From: Gammaproteobacteria bacterium
GTDB taxonomy: Bacteria > Pseudomonadota > Gammaproteobacteria > Competibacterales > Competibacteraceae
Direction of reading: 5' to 3'
DNA: 64,000 bases
Assembly (NCBI GenBank): GCA_024235095.1
Contig: JACKNC010000003.1
Location: 613,341 to 677,340, forward strand
Part shown: in pieces, positions 52,780-63,100 of the stretch
How positions within the stretch are numbered: position 1 is the stretch's first letter
Layout of the letters: every line of letters begins with the position of its first letter
Notes under the pieces: model-generated
Seen by the model: only the letters and a program-made list of their open reading frames with translations
What the model was told of the DNA's origin: nothing
The model's database searches: none
Translations under genes and position numbers: made by a program

Positions 52780-53793
52780 TCAGGCGATCAGGCCCTCAAA
52801 CTGGAGGTCTGACCGACCGACTTGTCGGTTCATGAAAATACCCAAGGTGTGCGCTAAGACTTTTCGGGCGATCCGACTCGTCAAGTGCCACACATCCCGC
52901 GCCCGGATTTTCTCAAAATGGAATGGCTCGGTGAGCTGACCGATGACCGTTTCCACGAGGCGGCGGGTTCTCGTAAGCTGCTGGACAGCCCACGGGGGAC
53001 GCGGATCGATCATGTTGGCCCGCAAGGGGGTTTGCAAGTCAATCCCGGTCGTGGCCAGTTCCGTCTGAAGAAAGGCGCTCAGGTAACCTTTGTCGCCGAT
53101 CACCCAACCCTGAACACCTTCGGTCAAATCCCACAACGCCTCGCGTTCATCACCCGTAGCGGGCGTCACCGTCCACGCCGTGATGACGCCATGGATCGTG
53201 ACCATCAGATGACCGTGAAGCCCGTAATAGTACTGCTTCTTTGCCGCACAATAGCTAAAATCCGCCACCGCAGGAAATAACCGACAGTGCGGGGCACGGG
53301 TCAACACACAGAGGGGCAGAGGGCAACCATCCACCAAGCGAATCGGGTCCGTCGCCGCCCCCAACTCGATCAGCAGCTGCTGATGAAGCCGCTGCTTGAT
53401 CACCCACAGATTCGCCGCCTGCTGGGCAAACGTCGTCCGCGATCCGAGTTCCGGGAACCACGACGGCCAATGACGACCGAAGTACTTCCAGATGCCCACA
53501 TCCGTATCCAGCCCTAAGAATGCGAATTAAGAGCTTCATCCTCAACTCGTTGAAAACCCGATTTCTGGATTTTCGTCAGCAATTCGATGAGTAACGTAAC
53601 ATATTTATATTTAAGGATATTAGTTAGCTCTTAATTCGCATAAGAACTCGCCGACGACTTCCATCGTGATCACTTCACTATCATTCAGCTTGGGGGCGAA
53701 GCCTCGCGAGCGTAAGCAGTGATCCCCGAGCAGGGCATTCAGGTGTTCGTCTACCCAACAAAACACCGTGATGATAAAGTCTTCGAGCGGCAT
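52780..53793 (-). pseudogene. IS982-family transposase, interrupted by the 122-bp MITE
   Basis: N-terminus at 53793: MPLEDFIITVFCWVDEHLNA, LLGDHCLRSRGFAPKLNDSE, VITMEVVGEF. The MITE follows. The body resumes LGLDTDVGIWKYFGRHWPSW, with LVDGCPLPLC (D), VIGDKGYLS (D) and RRLVETVIGQLTEPFHFEK (E). Removing the MITE plus one AAGA/TCTT duplication gives GEFLGLDTDVG exactly in frame. Confidence 0.9.
53520..53641. mobile_element. 122-bp MITE, copy 2
   Basis: Exact reverse complement of 1882-2003, ends ATGCGAATTAAGAGCT, flanked by AAGA on both sides (53516-53519, 53642-53645). Confidence 0.93.
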
Positions 53794-54730
53794 GGCGGTC
53801 TCTCCGTGCGGTTGAGGCGGTTGGTTCCTCTCAGCTTAGCTCACATCGCCATGCCGCATCCGCCTGCTCTCATCTCCCCTCGGAAAAGTCGAACATCGCG
53901 TAAACAAGCGAATCTGCCGGGCACCAAAAGTTATCATGAAACGTATGGCGATGCGTGGGTCTGGCTCGCTTTTGCGCCGGAATGGCGGTTGGTATTGGCG
54001 TTTGTGATCGGCAAACGGACCCAAACTTATGCGGATCAATTGCTGGCACGCGTTCGACAAGTGACTGATCTACATATCCCTTTTTTTACCAGTGATCAAT
54101 GGCCCGAGTATGAAAAAGCGCTGTTGATGACCTATGGGGAATGGTATCAACCGGTGCGTCGCGGTTCGCGAGGTCCTCAGCCCAAACCCCGGCGCCGACC
54201 GCTGCCCGAGATGCAGTATGCCCAAGTCATCAAAATCCGCCAGCAGGGTCGGGTCGTGAAAGTGAAGACCCATGTGGTGTTTGGCGATACCCAGACCGTG
54301 GCGGCCTACGTGCAAACTTCCCCCGTTAGCGGGGGGATCAATACCAGTTTTGTGGAGCGCGATAACCTGACCCAACGACAAAGCAACCAGCGTCTGACTC
54401 GGCGTACGATCAGATTTTCTAAAAATCTCAAATGGTTTGAGAAACAATTATGGGTTTCATTAGCCTACTATCATTTGGTGTTACCCCACCGCAGCTTGCG
54501 ACAACCGCTCGTATCGCCCGAACCGACGCGCGGACACGGAACCCTGCGTCGATGGTCCCCCGGTACGCCCGCGATGGCGGCTGGCATGACCGATCATGTC
54601 TGGACCACCGCAGAATTGTTATCCTATCGTGTCCCCGCTGAAGTCATCGATCAACTACCGAAACTCGAACAGGTGTTTCCCGACTTCGCCCAGATTCACC
54701 ACAGCAGTTGAGGGACACTACCTAAATGCA

Positions 54731-54806
54731 AATAAACGATCTTTTCCAGTGATCGATAAATCTCGAAATTGTCGCACATAAGTTTGGTTAACAACTTGAG
54801 TCGGCC
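54731..54806 (-). pseudogene. ISL3-like transposase fragment, right (N-terminal) part
   Basis: Leftward frame RLKLLTKLMCDNFEIYRSLEK continues into the part at 50946-51028 once the IS1-like element is removed; a second frame reads FRDLSITGKDR, so a frameshift is likely. The rest of 54807-55079 holds no gene I recognise. Confidence 0.4.
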
Positions 54807-55079
54807 TCGGAGGCGCTACCGCTGCCTGTCCGGACCCAGCAGTTTGGGCCGGTCAAAATGAGCAGGTGAGCGGCTCACCGTGAGCGATGTACCTCGTTCA
54901 GGGTGTGGACCCGATCGACGCCGCCGCACCGCCGCTGCAGGCCACCCTCGGGATCTCCCGCTCTCTCTTGAGAAGAATCATGAAGTTGCCGTTAAATACC
55001 GAGCGTTTCTCTAGGTTTTGGCAAGGAATATGCTGTTCGGTATCCTCGACTGAGAACAAGCAACCCAGGAGACGCTGCG

Positions 55080-55256
55080 ATGTTGATCGAACAACTATAT
55101 TGGAAAACCCTTTGGATCTGTGCGGTTCTCGCGGTGGAATCGAGCATTCGTTATCAGGAGTCCAGCGCGCAGGAATATGCGGCTTTTCAACGCTGCCGGG
55201 CCAAGAGGGCGAAGGCCCAGTTTATTACCTACGCGCGTACAAATCCGACCCGGTAG
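55080..55256 (+). CDS. Small hypothetical protein (58 residues)
   Basis: AGGAG lies nine bases before the ATG at 55080. MLIEQLYWKTLWICAVLAVE starts with a possible membrane helix, followed by a basic tail (RCRAKRAKAQFITYARTNP). It ends nine bases before the IS21 left end. No homologue recognised; kept because of the good ribosome-binding site. Confidence 0.35.
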   Translation: MLIEQLYWKTLWICAVLAVESSIRYQESSAQEYAAFQRCRAKRAKAQFITYARTNPTR

Positions 55257-55379
55257 GCCCAGCACTGCGTATTTCACTGATGCCGGCCATCCATTTCACG
55301 GGATGACGGCCGGCGAGTTCAGTCGAAGGCGGCAGCGTATTTCACTCGGTCGGAGCGCAGCGACGCAGTGGATGAGTGT

Positions 55380-56135
55380 TTACTGTTCCGTGATGGAGTT
55401 CGTCAAGGGGGTTTTACGTTTTCGTAAGGATTCTCCGGTCAGGTTGAGGGTGTAGGCGTTATGGACGAGCCGATCGAGGAGGGCATCAGCCAGAGTGGGT
55501 TCGTCCAGATAGGCGTGCCAGCTTGCCACGGGCAACTGGCTGGTCACGAGGGTGGATTGACGGTGATGCCGGTCATCGAGGATTTCCAGAAGATCACGGC
55601 GGCCCTCGCTGGTGAGCGGTGTTAAGCCCCAGTCATCGATGACCAACACGTGTGCTTTAGCGTACTCGCGTAGCAGCTTGGGATAGCGGCCATCGGCGCG
55701 GGCCAACGCCAGTTCAGGGAGCAAGCGGGGCAAACGGACATAGCGCGCGGTATAGCCCAGACGACACGCATGCTGAGCCAAGGCACAAGCAATCCATGTT
55801 TTCCCCACGCCGGTGGGGCCGGTAATCAGGCAGTTGAGATGCTCCACAAGCCAGCGTTCACCGAGCAGATGCTGGATGAGGGTTTTATCCAGGCCCCGGG
55901 GATGTTGGTAATCCAGGTCTTCCCGGCAGGCTTGCTGGGGCAAACGGGCTTGCTGTAAGCGGTACTGGAGGCGACGATTCGCGCGTTCGGTCAGTTCGCG
56001 ATCAACCAGGAGACTCAAGCGATCCGTAAAGCTGAGCTGATCGCTATCGGGCATCTGGAGTTGCTCGTGCAAGGCCTGACGCATGCCGCTGAGTTTCAAG
56101 GTGTGCAGTTGATCGAGAAGGGGTTGTTTCAGCAT
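55380..56135 (-). CDS. istB: IS21 helper ATPase IstB
   Basis: About 251 residues from the ATG at 56135. Walker A GPTGVGKTWIA, Walker B VLVIDDWG and TSQLPVASWH (sensor region) define the DnaC-like IstB ATPase that assists IstA in target selection. The start lies 17 bp after the istA stop. Appears intact. Confidence 0.93.
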   Translation of the reverse strand: MLKQPLLDQLHTLKLSGMRQALHEQLQMPDSDQLSFTDRLSLLVDRELTERANRRLQYRLQQARLPQQACREDLDYQHPRGLDKTLIQHLLGERWLVEHLNCLITGPTGVGKTWIACALAQHACRLGYTARYVRLPRLLPELALARADGRYPKLLREYAKAHVLVIDDWGLTPLTSEGRRDLLEILDDRHHRQSTLVTSQLPVASWHAYLDEPTLADALLDRLVHNAYTLNLTGESLRKRKTPLTNSITEQ

Positions 56136-56151
56136 GGCGGAGGCTCCTGGG

Positions 56152-57702
56152 TTATTGGTAATAGCGTGCGCCGCGCACGTTCGCGTGGGTCGCGGTCGAA
56201 GGGATGGGCGGTGGCGAAGTCCCCGCATCCGGGAGGCGTTGCTGGTCCAGGCCATGCTTGAGAATCGACTCGATGCTCTTGTAACTCAGTCCCCCAATGG
56301 CTAACGCGCGCTGACAGGCGGCCTCCAAGCGGTCGGCGCCATAGGCTTTGCCCAGACGCAAGATGCCCAAGCACGAGCGGTAGCCCTGCTGAGGATGGGG
56401 CCGCGTGGCCAGGATACGTTCCACTAGAGTCGCCGTGTGGGGGCCGGTCTGGTGAGCCCAGCGCACTAACCGTTCGGGCGTCCATTCGGCGTACTCCCGA
56501 TGGGCTTTGGGCATGTGGGCGGTTACGGTGGTATGGCGACCAGGCTGCGGATGGCGGCGATGACAAGCCACCCGCTGACGTTGATGGAAGACCTCGACCG
56601 TGGTGGCGGTCAGGCGCACCTCCACTTCCTGGCGCACCAGGAGGTAGGGGACCGAATAGTAATGGCGCTCGATGTCAATGTGATAGTCAATGTTGACGCG
56701 CGCTTTTTTCCATTGCGCGAACACGTAGGGTTCGGCCGGTAAGGGACGCAACGCCGGTTGTTCCAGCGTTGCAAACCAATGCTGACGGGAACCGGGGAGT
56801 TTTTTGAAGGCGCGCTGATTGAGGGCGTCGCGCAGTTCGCGGATGACCGTGTTGAGTTCGTCGAGACTGAACAGAGTCCGATGGCGCAAGCGGGCCAGAA
56901 TCCAGCGTTCCACCACGAGCACGCCACTTTCCGCTTTGGCTTTATCACGCGGTTTTCGGACACGCGCGGGGATCACCGCGACGCCATAATGGGCGGCTAA
57001 CTCCAGATAACTGGGGTTGAGGTCGGGCTCATAGCGGTGCGGCGTCTGGACGCCGGTTTTCAAATTATCTGGAACCACAATTTCCGGGACACCGCCGAAA
57101 AATGCAAAGGCCCGGACATGCGCCATGAGCCAGTCATCCAGTCCTTGGGTCCAGGTCGCCTCCACATAGGTGTAATTGCTGGCGCCCAGCACCGCAACAA
57201 ACACTTGGGCCTGGCGGAGTTCACCCGTGATGCGGTCCACGATGGGCACGGTGGGACCGGCGTAGTCCACAAACACCTTCTCACCGGCCCGATGGGTCTG
57301 GCGCATCACCACATCGGTATGCGCCACCCAAGCCCGATACTGCTGGCAGAACCAGGTGTATTGATAGCCCTGGGGATGCGTGGCTTTGTACTCTTCCCAC
57401 AAGAGCCACAAGGTGACGCCGGGGCGGCGTAATTCCTGGTGGACGGTGGCCCAATCCGGTTTTCCGCGATCCGCAGACCCAGCGGCGGGGCGCGGCGGAA
57501 ACAACCGTCGTTCCAATTCATCGGCCATCATGCCCTTGGGCAGGGGCCAACCCAGGCCCGCTCGTCGGGCGCGTTGCAGATACTCTCCGACCGTGCTACG
57601 GCCGATCCCGCAACTCCGGGCAATTTGTGGTTGGCTATGGCCCGCCGCCTGCAAACGAAGCACTTCTTGAATCTTGCGCATGGATAACCTCTCAGTCGGC
57701 AT
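56152..57702 (-). CDS. istA: IS21 transposase IstA
   Basis: 516 residues. N-terminal HTH AAGHSQPQIARSCGIGRSTVGEYLQRAR; DDE residues in KVFVDYAGPTVPI (D), IVVPDNLKTGV (D) and KPRDKAKAESGVLVVERW (E). The C-terminal part has the usual HYYSVPY and HPQQGYRSCLGIL. AGGAGG precedes the ATG at 57702. Appears intact. Confidence 0.94.
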   Translation of the reverse strand: MPTERLSMRKIQEVLRLQAAGHSQPQIARSCGIGRSTVGEYLQRARRAGLGWPLPKGMMADELERRLFPPRPAAGSADRGKPDWATVHQELRRPGVTLWLLWEEYKATHPQGYQYTWFCQQYRAWVAHTDVVMRQTHRAGEKVFVDYAGPTVPIVDRITGELRQAQVFVAVLGASNYTYVEATWTQGLDDWLMAHVRAFAFFGGVPEIVVPDNLKTGVQTPHRYEPDLNPSYLELAAHYGVAVIPARVRKPRDKAKAESGVLVVERWILARLRHRTLFSLDELNTVIRELRDALNQRAFKKLPGSRQHWFATLEQPALRPLPAEPYVFAQWKKARVNIDYHIDIERHYYSVPYLLVRQEVEVRLTATTVEVFHQRQRVACHRRHPQPGRHTTVTAHMPKAHREYAEWTPERLVRWAHQTGPHTATLVERILATRPHPQQGYRSCLGILRLGKAYGADRLEAACQRALAIGGLSYKSIESILKHGLDQQRLPDAGTSPPPIPSTATHANVRGARYYQ

Positions 57703-57792
57703 GAGTTCCTCCTCGGAAAAAAAGGAACCAGCCTACAAGTTGTTAACCTGCGTCGCTGCTCATTGGCGAAACAACCCGCCGCCTTCCGTGTA

Positions 57793-57889
57793 ATGGCCTG
57801 CCGCCTTCCGTGAAACGACCTGCCGTCATCCCGTGAAACGACCTGCCGTCATCCCGTGAAACGACCTGCCGTCATCCCGTGAAATACGC
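57793..57889. repeat. Tandem 23-bp end repeats of the IS21
   Basis: Three full units of GTGAAACGACCTGCCGTCAT-CCC plus degenerate units to the left (GTGTAATGGCCTGCC). Multiple terminal repeats are usual transposase-binding sites in IS21 elements. Not a CRISPR: units abut without spacers. Confidence 0.8.
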
Positions 57890-57925
57890 ACAGCACTCCT
57901 CAAACTTGCTAGGAGAACCTTGCTC

Positions 57926-58075
57926 ATGCATCCCTATATTACTTTTTGTCTGATCACCCGTGAGGCGCATCGCGCCAATGCACGTCTCATGCAGGTCCGT
58001 GGGAGGGGAGCCTTCCGGGCGCGGACGCTATCTTGGTCCCGAGAGATGCGTTTCCTGCAAAGAAAGCTCTTGTAA
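57926..58075 (+). CDS. Small hypothetical protein (49 residues)
   Basis: AGGAG precedes the ATG at 57926 by about ten bases. MHPYITFCLITREAHRANAR then an Arg-rich remainder (RGRGAFRARTLSW). It lies just right of the IS21. No family recognised. Confidence 0.3.
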   Translation: MHPYITFCLITREAHRANARLMQVRGRGAFRARTLSWSREMRFLQRKLL

Positions 58076-58131
58076 AGTGGGTTGATTTAGCGCAAGCATA
58101 AAAAATTTCGTCTTTCTCAATGGAGAGCACC

Positions 58132-58899
58132 ATGACCAATCCGACTGTGAAATTCTGGATTTCGGCGTTTATCCCCAAGACGGTGAAGGGCTATACCCAG
58201 GTTATTCCCAAAGGTGTGCACGCGGGAAAAACGGCCGTACCCTTGCCAGGCGTTGCCCGGACCTGGCCAGGCAACTGGGGTAAAGATTGGGATGCCGGCT
58301 ACCTGACGGACCAGCGAGGTTTCAGTAGCTTACAAAGCGCCAGCCATCGCATGCAGTCTTCCGCGGTTGTGGATCTCGTCACCAAACGCCTGATCCATTC
58401 CGCGCACACGACCTCCGGAACCACAGAGGTGAACCTCGTCACCGGTAAACAAACAGGGTTCAAAAACGCGGATATGTCGCGGTGCTCGCTGGAACAGAAG
58501 GCGCCGGTATTCCGGGGTCCGCCGCCTTTTGGCGGTGTGGGCGCACATCTGCGCGCCACTCAGGGTGGGACGACGTTTCCCGGTCAAATCCGGCCGGATC
58601 CACCCGCCACCGGCCCGGCGGTATTGAGTCTCGTCGCCAAAGCGGGCGATCCCTTAGTCGGCATGGCGGCTGATATTGACTTCGTTGGGATCTTTACGGT
58701 GTCACCCACCGGGGCGAACGGTAAATTCAGCGTCTCGTTTGAGGGGAAAATTGACGATTTTCCTGCCTATGAATGTTATGTGACCTTCAATGGCGTCACC
58801 AAGAAACTGTTTACCAACTCGCCGCCGCCCGGGAACACGGTGGTCGATCTGCTGGGCTTTGCCAAGAGACCTGTTTCGGGTTCAATGTCGTTTCCCTGA
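58132..58899 (+). CDS. DUF3238-like protein of unknown function
   Basis: About 255 residues from ATG 58132 (GGAGA five bases upstream). KFWISAFIPKTVKGYTQVIP at the start, SASHRMQSSAVVDL, then a beta-rich C-terminal half (GIFTVSPTGANGKFSVSFEGKIDDFPAYECYVTFNG) that fits the DUF3238 pattern I recall. No signal peptide. Monocistronic. The assignment is tentative. Confidence 0.6.
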   Translation: MTNPTVKFWISAFIPKTVKGYTQVIPKGVHAGKTAVPLPGVARTWPGNWGKDWDAGYLTDQRGFSSLQSASHRMQSSAVVDLVTKRLIHSAHTTSGTTEVNLVTGKQTGFKNADMSRCSLEQKAPVFRGPPPFGGVGAHLRATQGGTTFPGQIRPDPPATGPAVLSLVAKAGDPLVGMAADIDFVGIFTVSPTGANGKFSVSFEGKIDDFPAYECYVTFNGVTKKLFTNSPPPGNTVVDLLGFAKRPVSGSMSFP

Positions 58900-59059
58900 A
58901 GGTCAATGACGCCAAAATGGCGGTGGGATCCGCCCTGGGCCGGAAGCTCCTGGGGTATGCTTTCTGAAATGGCCCAAGAGGCCAGATGAAATGCAAGGTG
59001 GCTTCCTATACCTTGCTTGTTGATAGCCTCACATTTCAGAATTCCCTGGTCAATCAGGA

Positions 59060-59581
59060 TTAAAGTCCCCCACTCAGTCCGATCACGGCCCCGGCGGCCA
59101 TCAGCCACAGCGGATGCAACGCCGGGTAGCGTAGATTCAGCACGACGGTAACCAGCACAATGACCCAAGCACCCCCGTGAAAATCGGCGGCTTGCGCAAT
59201 AAGGGTGGCCCCGGACAAGACTAGACCAACGGCCAACGGCGCGACGCCCAAACGGATCGCTTGTTGCCAGCGTTGACCGGAATAACGCTCCCAATGGTTC
59301 ACCAGCCCGTAAATCAGCACGCTCATCGGTAGACACAGGCCCAGCGTAGCCGCCAGAGCGCCCCCCAAACCGGCCACTTCCCAACCGATAAGCGTGGCCA
59401 CCAGCACATTCGGCCCCGGCGCGGCCTGCGCGATGGCATAGAGATGCGTGAAGGTCGTATCGTCCAACCAGTGATGATGGTCGACCGTGACGCGATGCAG
59501 TTCCGGCAGCAACGCGGTTGCGCCGCCAAAAGCTACGAAGGACAGCCCGGCAAACTCAAGAAATAACGTGATGAGAATCAT
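59060..59581 (-). CDS. ChrA-type chromate transporter, second half-protein
   Basis: About 173 residues from ATG 59581, which overlaps the stop of the upstream half-protein (ATGA). FAGLSFVAFGGATALLPELH, TFTHLYAIAQAAPGPN (PGPN motif of CHR proteins) and several hydrophobic helices. The two half-size proteins together equal one fused ChrA (short-chain, paired CHR type), pumping chromate out with proton exchange in characterised relatives. Confidence 0.9.
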   Translation of the reverse strand: MILITLFLEFAGLSFVAFGGATALLPELHRVTVDHHHWLDDTTFTHLYAIAQAAPGPNVLVATLIGWEVAGLGGALAATLGLCLPMSVLIYGLVNHWERYSGQRWQQAIRLGVAPLAVGLVLSGATLIAQAADFHGGAWVIVLVTVVLNLRYPALHPLWLMAAGAVIGLSGGL

Positions 59582-60156
59582 TTGCGTCCGAGCGTCCAGT
59601 ACGCGAGGCCGCTGGACACCAGCAGACCGGTGGCCATCACCCCAGGCAGGGGCCAGTGCAGCAGGGCAATAGCGCTCACCGTGAACACGGTGAACGGCCA
59701 GAACACCTGTTTCTGCGGAATCGCCCGCGCCATGCGCCAGGCCATGGCGAACAATAAACCGCATCCGACCGCTGCCAAACCGCGCAACAGGTTTTGCACC
59801 GGAGGCCACGCGCCGTAATGGTCATACAGCCGGGCCAGCACCAACACGATCAGCACCGGACCCGCAAGCAGCCCCAGCGGCGCGACCAGCGCGCCCCATA
59901 GTCCCTGATAACGTTTGCCCACGATCACCGCTAAATTGACCACGTTCGGACCCGGCAGAAACTGGCACAGGCCGAGCTGCGCATTAAATTCTTCGGCGGT
60001 CATCCAGCGGCGCTTTTCGACCAACAGACGCCGGGCGAACGGCAAGACTCCGCCAAAACCCGATAGACCGACTGACGAAAAGCCCCAAAACAGCGCCGTC
60101 AAGGTGGGGGCCGGTTCGGTTGCGGAAGGCGGAATGTTGTGCTGTGCCGTGCTCAC
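59578..60156 (-). CDS. ChrA-type chromate transporter, first half-protein
   Basis: 192 residues. LFWGFSSVGLSGFGGVLPFARR and EEFNAQLGLCQFLPGPNVVNLAV (FLPGP motif) mark a CHR domain, with about six hydrophobic segments. Starts ten bases after the RND gene stop, so it may share its transcript. Coupled to the next gene through ATGA. Confidence 0.9.
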   Translation of the reverse strand: MSTAQHNIPPSATEPAPTLTALFWGFSSVGLSGFGGVLPFARRLLVEKRRWMTAEEFNAQLGLCQFLPGPNVVNLAVIVGKRYQGLWGALVAPLGLLAGPVLIVLVLARLYDHYGAWPPVQNLLRGLAAVGCGLLFAMAWRMARAIPQKQVFWPFTVFTVSAIALLHWPLPGVMATGLLVSSGLAYWTLGRK

Positions 60157-60165
60157 GGGAATACA

Positions 60166-63100
60166 CTACTGGCGTGTGGAAAATCCGTTGATGGCTGCCC
60201 GATCCATCTTGTCCCCGAGCAGGCGCCGCACCACGACGAAGAAGACCGGCACGAACAGCACGCCAAGCACGGTCGCGCCCAGCATGCCGCCCATGACGCC
60301 GGTGCCGATGGCGTGCCGGCTGTTGGCGCCTGCGCCGGTGGAAATGGCCAGTGGCGTCACGCCGAGAATGAAGGCGATGGAGGTCATCAGAATGGGCCGG
60401 AAGCGTAACCGGCAGGCTTCCAGGGTCGACTCGATCAGGCCACGGCCAGCCTGGCGCAAGGTGTTGGCGAATTCGATGATCAGAATGGCGTTCTTGGCCG
60501 ACAGGCCGATGACCGCGATGAGTCCGACCTTGAAATAGACGTCGTTCTCCAGGCCTCGCAGCCAGGTAAGGCCCAGGGCGCCAAGCACGCCCAGCGGCAC
60601 CACCAGCATAACCGCCACCGGGATCGACCAACTCTCGTAAAGCGCAGCTAGGGCCAGAAACACCACCAGCAGCGACAGGGCGAACAGCATCGGGGCCTGC
60701 TGGCCCGAGATGATCTCCTGCAACGAGGCGCCGGCCCATTCGTAGCCGATCCCTGCCGGCGTGTCCTTCTCTACGATGTCCCGCATGGCGACCACGGCTT
60801 CGCCGGAGCTGTGTCCCGGGGCGGCGCCGCCGTTGATCTGGATCGCCTCGTAGCCGTTAAAGTGGTCGATGGCCGGGGCCGCAAGGCTCCAATCGGCCTT
60901 GACGATGCTGCTCAGGGGAACCATGTCGTCGATGCCGCCCTTGCTGCTGGGGATGTAGTAATAACTCAGATCCTCGGGGCGACTGCGGAATGGGGCTTCG
61001 GCTTGTAGCAGAACCTTGAGAACCCGCCCCTCGTAGTTGAAGTCGTTCGCGTAGACCGGGGCCAGCATCAGCTGGATGGCGGCGTAAATGTCCGACAGGG
61101 ATAACCCCATGGCCTGGGCCTGAATCCGGTCGACGCCCAGATGCAGTTGGGGTGCGTCCTCCAACTGGTTCGGACGAACCCCGGACAGGACTGGGTCCCG
61201 GGCCGCCGCGCCCAGCAGGGCGTCGCGCGCTTCCATGAGTTTGGCATGACCGAGTCCGGCGCGGTCCTCGAGACGAAAGTCGAAGCCGCCAAAGCGCCCC
61301 AAGCCGCGCACGGTCGGCATGTTCACCACGAAAATTCGAGCCCCCTCGATGGCCTGCAGGGCACCGTTGGCCTGCCTGATGAACGCCTGGATCTGTTGGC
61401 TCGGGGCGGTCCTTTGACCCCAGTCCTTGAGACGGATGAAGCCCAAACCGACGTTCTCGCCTTGGCCTACGAAGCTGAATCCGGCGACGTCCAGCACTTT
61501 CTCGACCGCCGGATTCCGCTTCAGGATCGATTCCATCTCCCGCAGCACCTGGCCGGTACGCTCCATGTTGGCCCCCGGCGGCAATTGGATGATCGCGAAG
61601 GCGTAGCCTTGATCCTCCTCAGGCAGGAAGCTGGTAGGCAAGCGCATAAACAGAAATCCGGCAAGAGCGGTGAGGGCAAGGAAGGCGACCATCCAGCGTG
61701 GGGTGTGGCGCACTGCCTGGGTGACTCGGGCCAGGTAGGTGCGCGAGAGCCAAAGGTAAAAGCGGTTGAATGCGCGCAGGAACCTGTTGTGCTCCGCCTC
61801 CGGTGGCTTGAGCAGGCTCGCGCACAGGGCCGGCGTGAAGCTCAGGGCCATGAGGGCGGAGATCCCCATGGAGATGGCGATGGTCAGGGCAAACTGGCGG
61901 TAGATGACACCCACGCTGCCGCTCACCAGCGCCATGGGGATGAAGACCGCCGCTAGCACCAGGGTCATGGCGATGACCGCCCCGGTGATCTGGTCCATGG
62001 CCTTGCGCGCCGCTTCCTTCGGAGGGAGACTCTCTTCGGTCATGATCCGTTCGACGTTTTCCACCACCACGATGGCGTCGTCCACCACCAGCCCGATGGC
62101 CAGCACCAGGCCAAACAGGCTCAGCACGTTGATCGAGAATCCGAACAGGTACATGCCGGCAAAGGCTCCGGTCAGCGCCACCGGCACTACTAGGGTCGGG
62201 ATCAGGGTTGCCCTCAGGTTTTGCAGGAACAGCAGGATGACCAGGAACACCAGCACCACCGCCTCGAATAGGGTGTAGACCACCTCCTCGATGGAGATGC
62301 GGATGAACTGGGTGCTGTCGTAGGGCGTGATCCAGGTAACGCTCGCCGGGAAATAGCGCTGCAACTCGTCCATCTTAGCGCGAACCGCATCGGCCACCTG
62401 CAGGGCGTTCGCCTCGGGGGCGAGCTGGATCGCGAAACCGGCGATCGGCTCTCCCTCCAAGTGCACATCGTGTCCGTAGGCTTCGGCACCCAAGCCGATG
62501 CGGGCTACGTCCTTCAGGCGTACATTGCTCCCATCGGAATTGGCCCGCAGGATGATGTCGCCGAACTCCTCGGCAGTAGTGAATCGGGTCGCGGCGCTGA
62601 CCGATGCGGTAAAACCCTGCCCCGGTACGCTGGGCTCCGCGCCGATGGCTCCGGTGGCGATTTGTATGTTCTGCTCGCGCACGGCCTTGAGGGCGTCCGC
62701 AGCGCTCAGGGCATGGCCGTGCAACTGGTCTGGCCGAAGCCAGATTCGCATCGCGTAGCCCGAGCCGAACTGAGTTGCCCCGCCCACGCCGGGCAAGCGC
62801 CGGATCGGGTCCAGCACTTGCGCCGCGATCAGATTGTTCAGGGCATAACTATCGATGGCCGGATCGGACGATTGCAGGGCGACGACCATCAGGAAGTCGT
62901 TATTGGCCTTGGCGACGATGATGCCGTTTCTCACCACCTCCTCGGGCAGGCGGGGCGAGGCGACGCTCAGACGGTTCTGCACCTGCACGGCGGCGATGTC
63001 CGGATCGGTGCCGTTCAGAAAGGTCAGGGTGATCTGCACCGAGCCATTGGAGCGGGAAGTGGAATCGAAGTAAATCAGGTTGTCCACCCCCGTGAGCTGC

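Larger units (their letters stand above)
52764..53901 (-). mobile_element. IS982-family insertion sequence containing a MITE (1138 bp)
   Basis: Inverted ends ACGCGATGTTCGACTTT; AAACAAG on both flanks (52757-52763, 53902-53908). Without the MITE and its duplication it is 1012 bp, the usual IS982 length. Confidence 0.92.
52370..54711 (+). pseudogene. IS1-like transposase, interrupted by IS982
   Basis: The left part starts at 52370: MEWESLYCPNRNCRHYGK, GHPRALCRACGRHVVLSYG (zinc finger), ARIVLTDKDTVCAWLDRAAR (HTH) and CQLDELWSFVHTKQ (first D). The frame is cut at 52763. The right part resumes at 53909: ANLPGTKSYHETYGDAWVWL, VIGKRTQTYADQL, FFTSDQWPEYEKALL (second D) and NTSFVERDNLTQRQSNQRL (E). 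Removal of IS982 with one 7-bp duplication gives VHTKQANLPGTK in frame and a ~398-residue protein. The layout matches a fused InsA-InsB. Confidence 0.85.
51029..54722 (+). mobile_element. IS1-like element, host to nested IS630 and IS982 (3694 bp)
   Basis: Inverted ends GGTAGTGTCCCTCAACTGCT (29-30 bp in all, one mismatch), flanked by TAAATGCA on both sides (51021-51028, 54723-54730), an exact 8-bp duplication. Subtracting the two nested elements and their duplications leaves about 1304 bp. Confidence 0.92.
55266..57890 (-). mobile_element. IS21-family insertion sequence (2625 bp)
   Basis: Ends TGCGTATTTCAC at both termini (TG...CA), flanked by CAGCAC on both sides (55260-55265, 57891-57896). 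Contains istA and istB, and end-proximal repeats of the GTGAAACGACCTGCC type. Confidence 0.9.

Noticed and set aside
53719..53900. N-terminal extension of the IS1-like right-hand ORF
   Set aside because: These codons are IS982 end sequence read through by chance; the IS1-like frame resumes only at 53909.
57793..57889. Tandem 23-bp repeats as a CRISPR array
   Set aside because: Units abut with no spacers and lie at the right end of an IS21 with matching left-end sequence; they are transposase-binding repeats.
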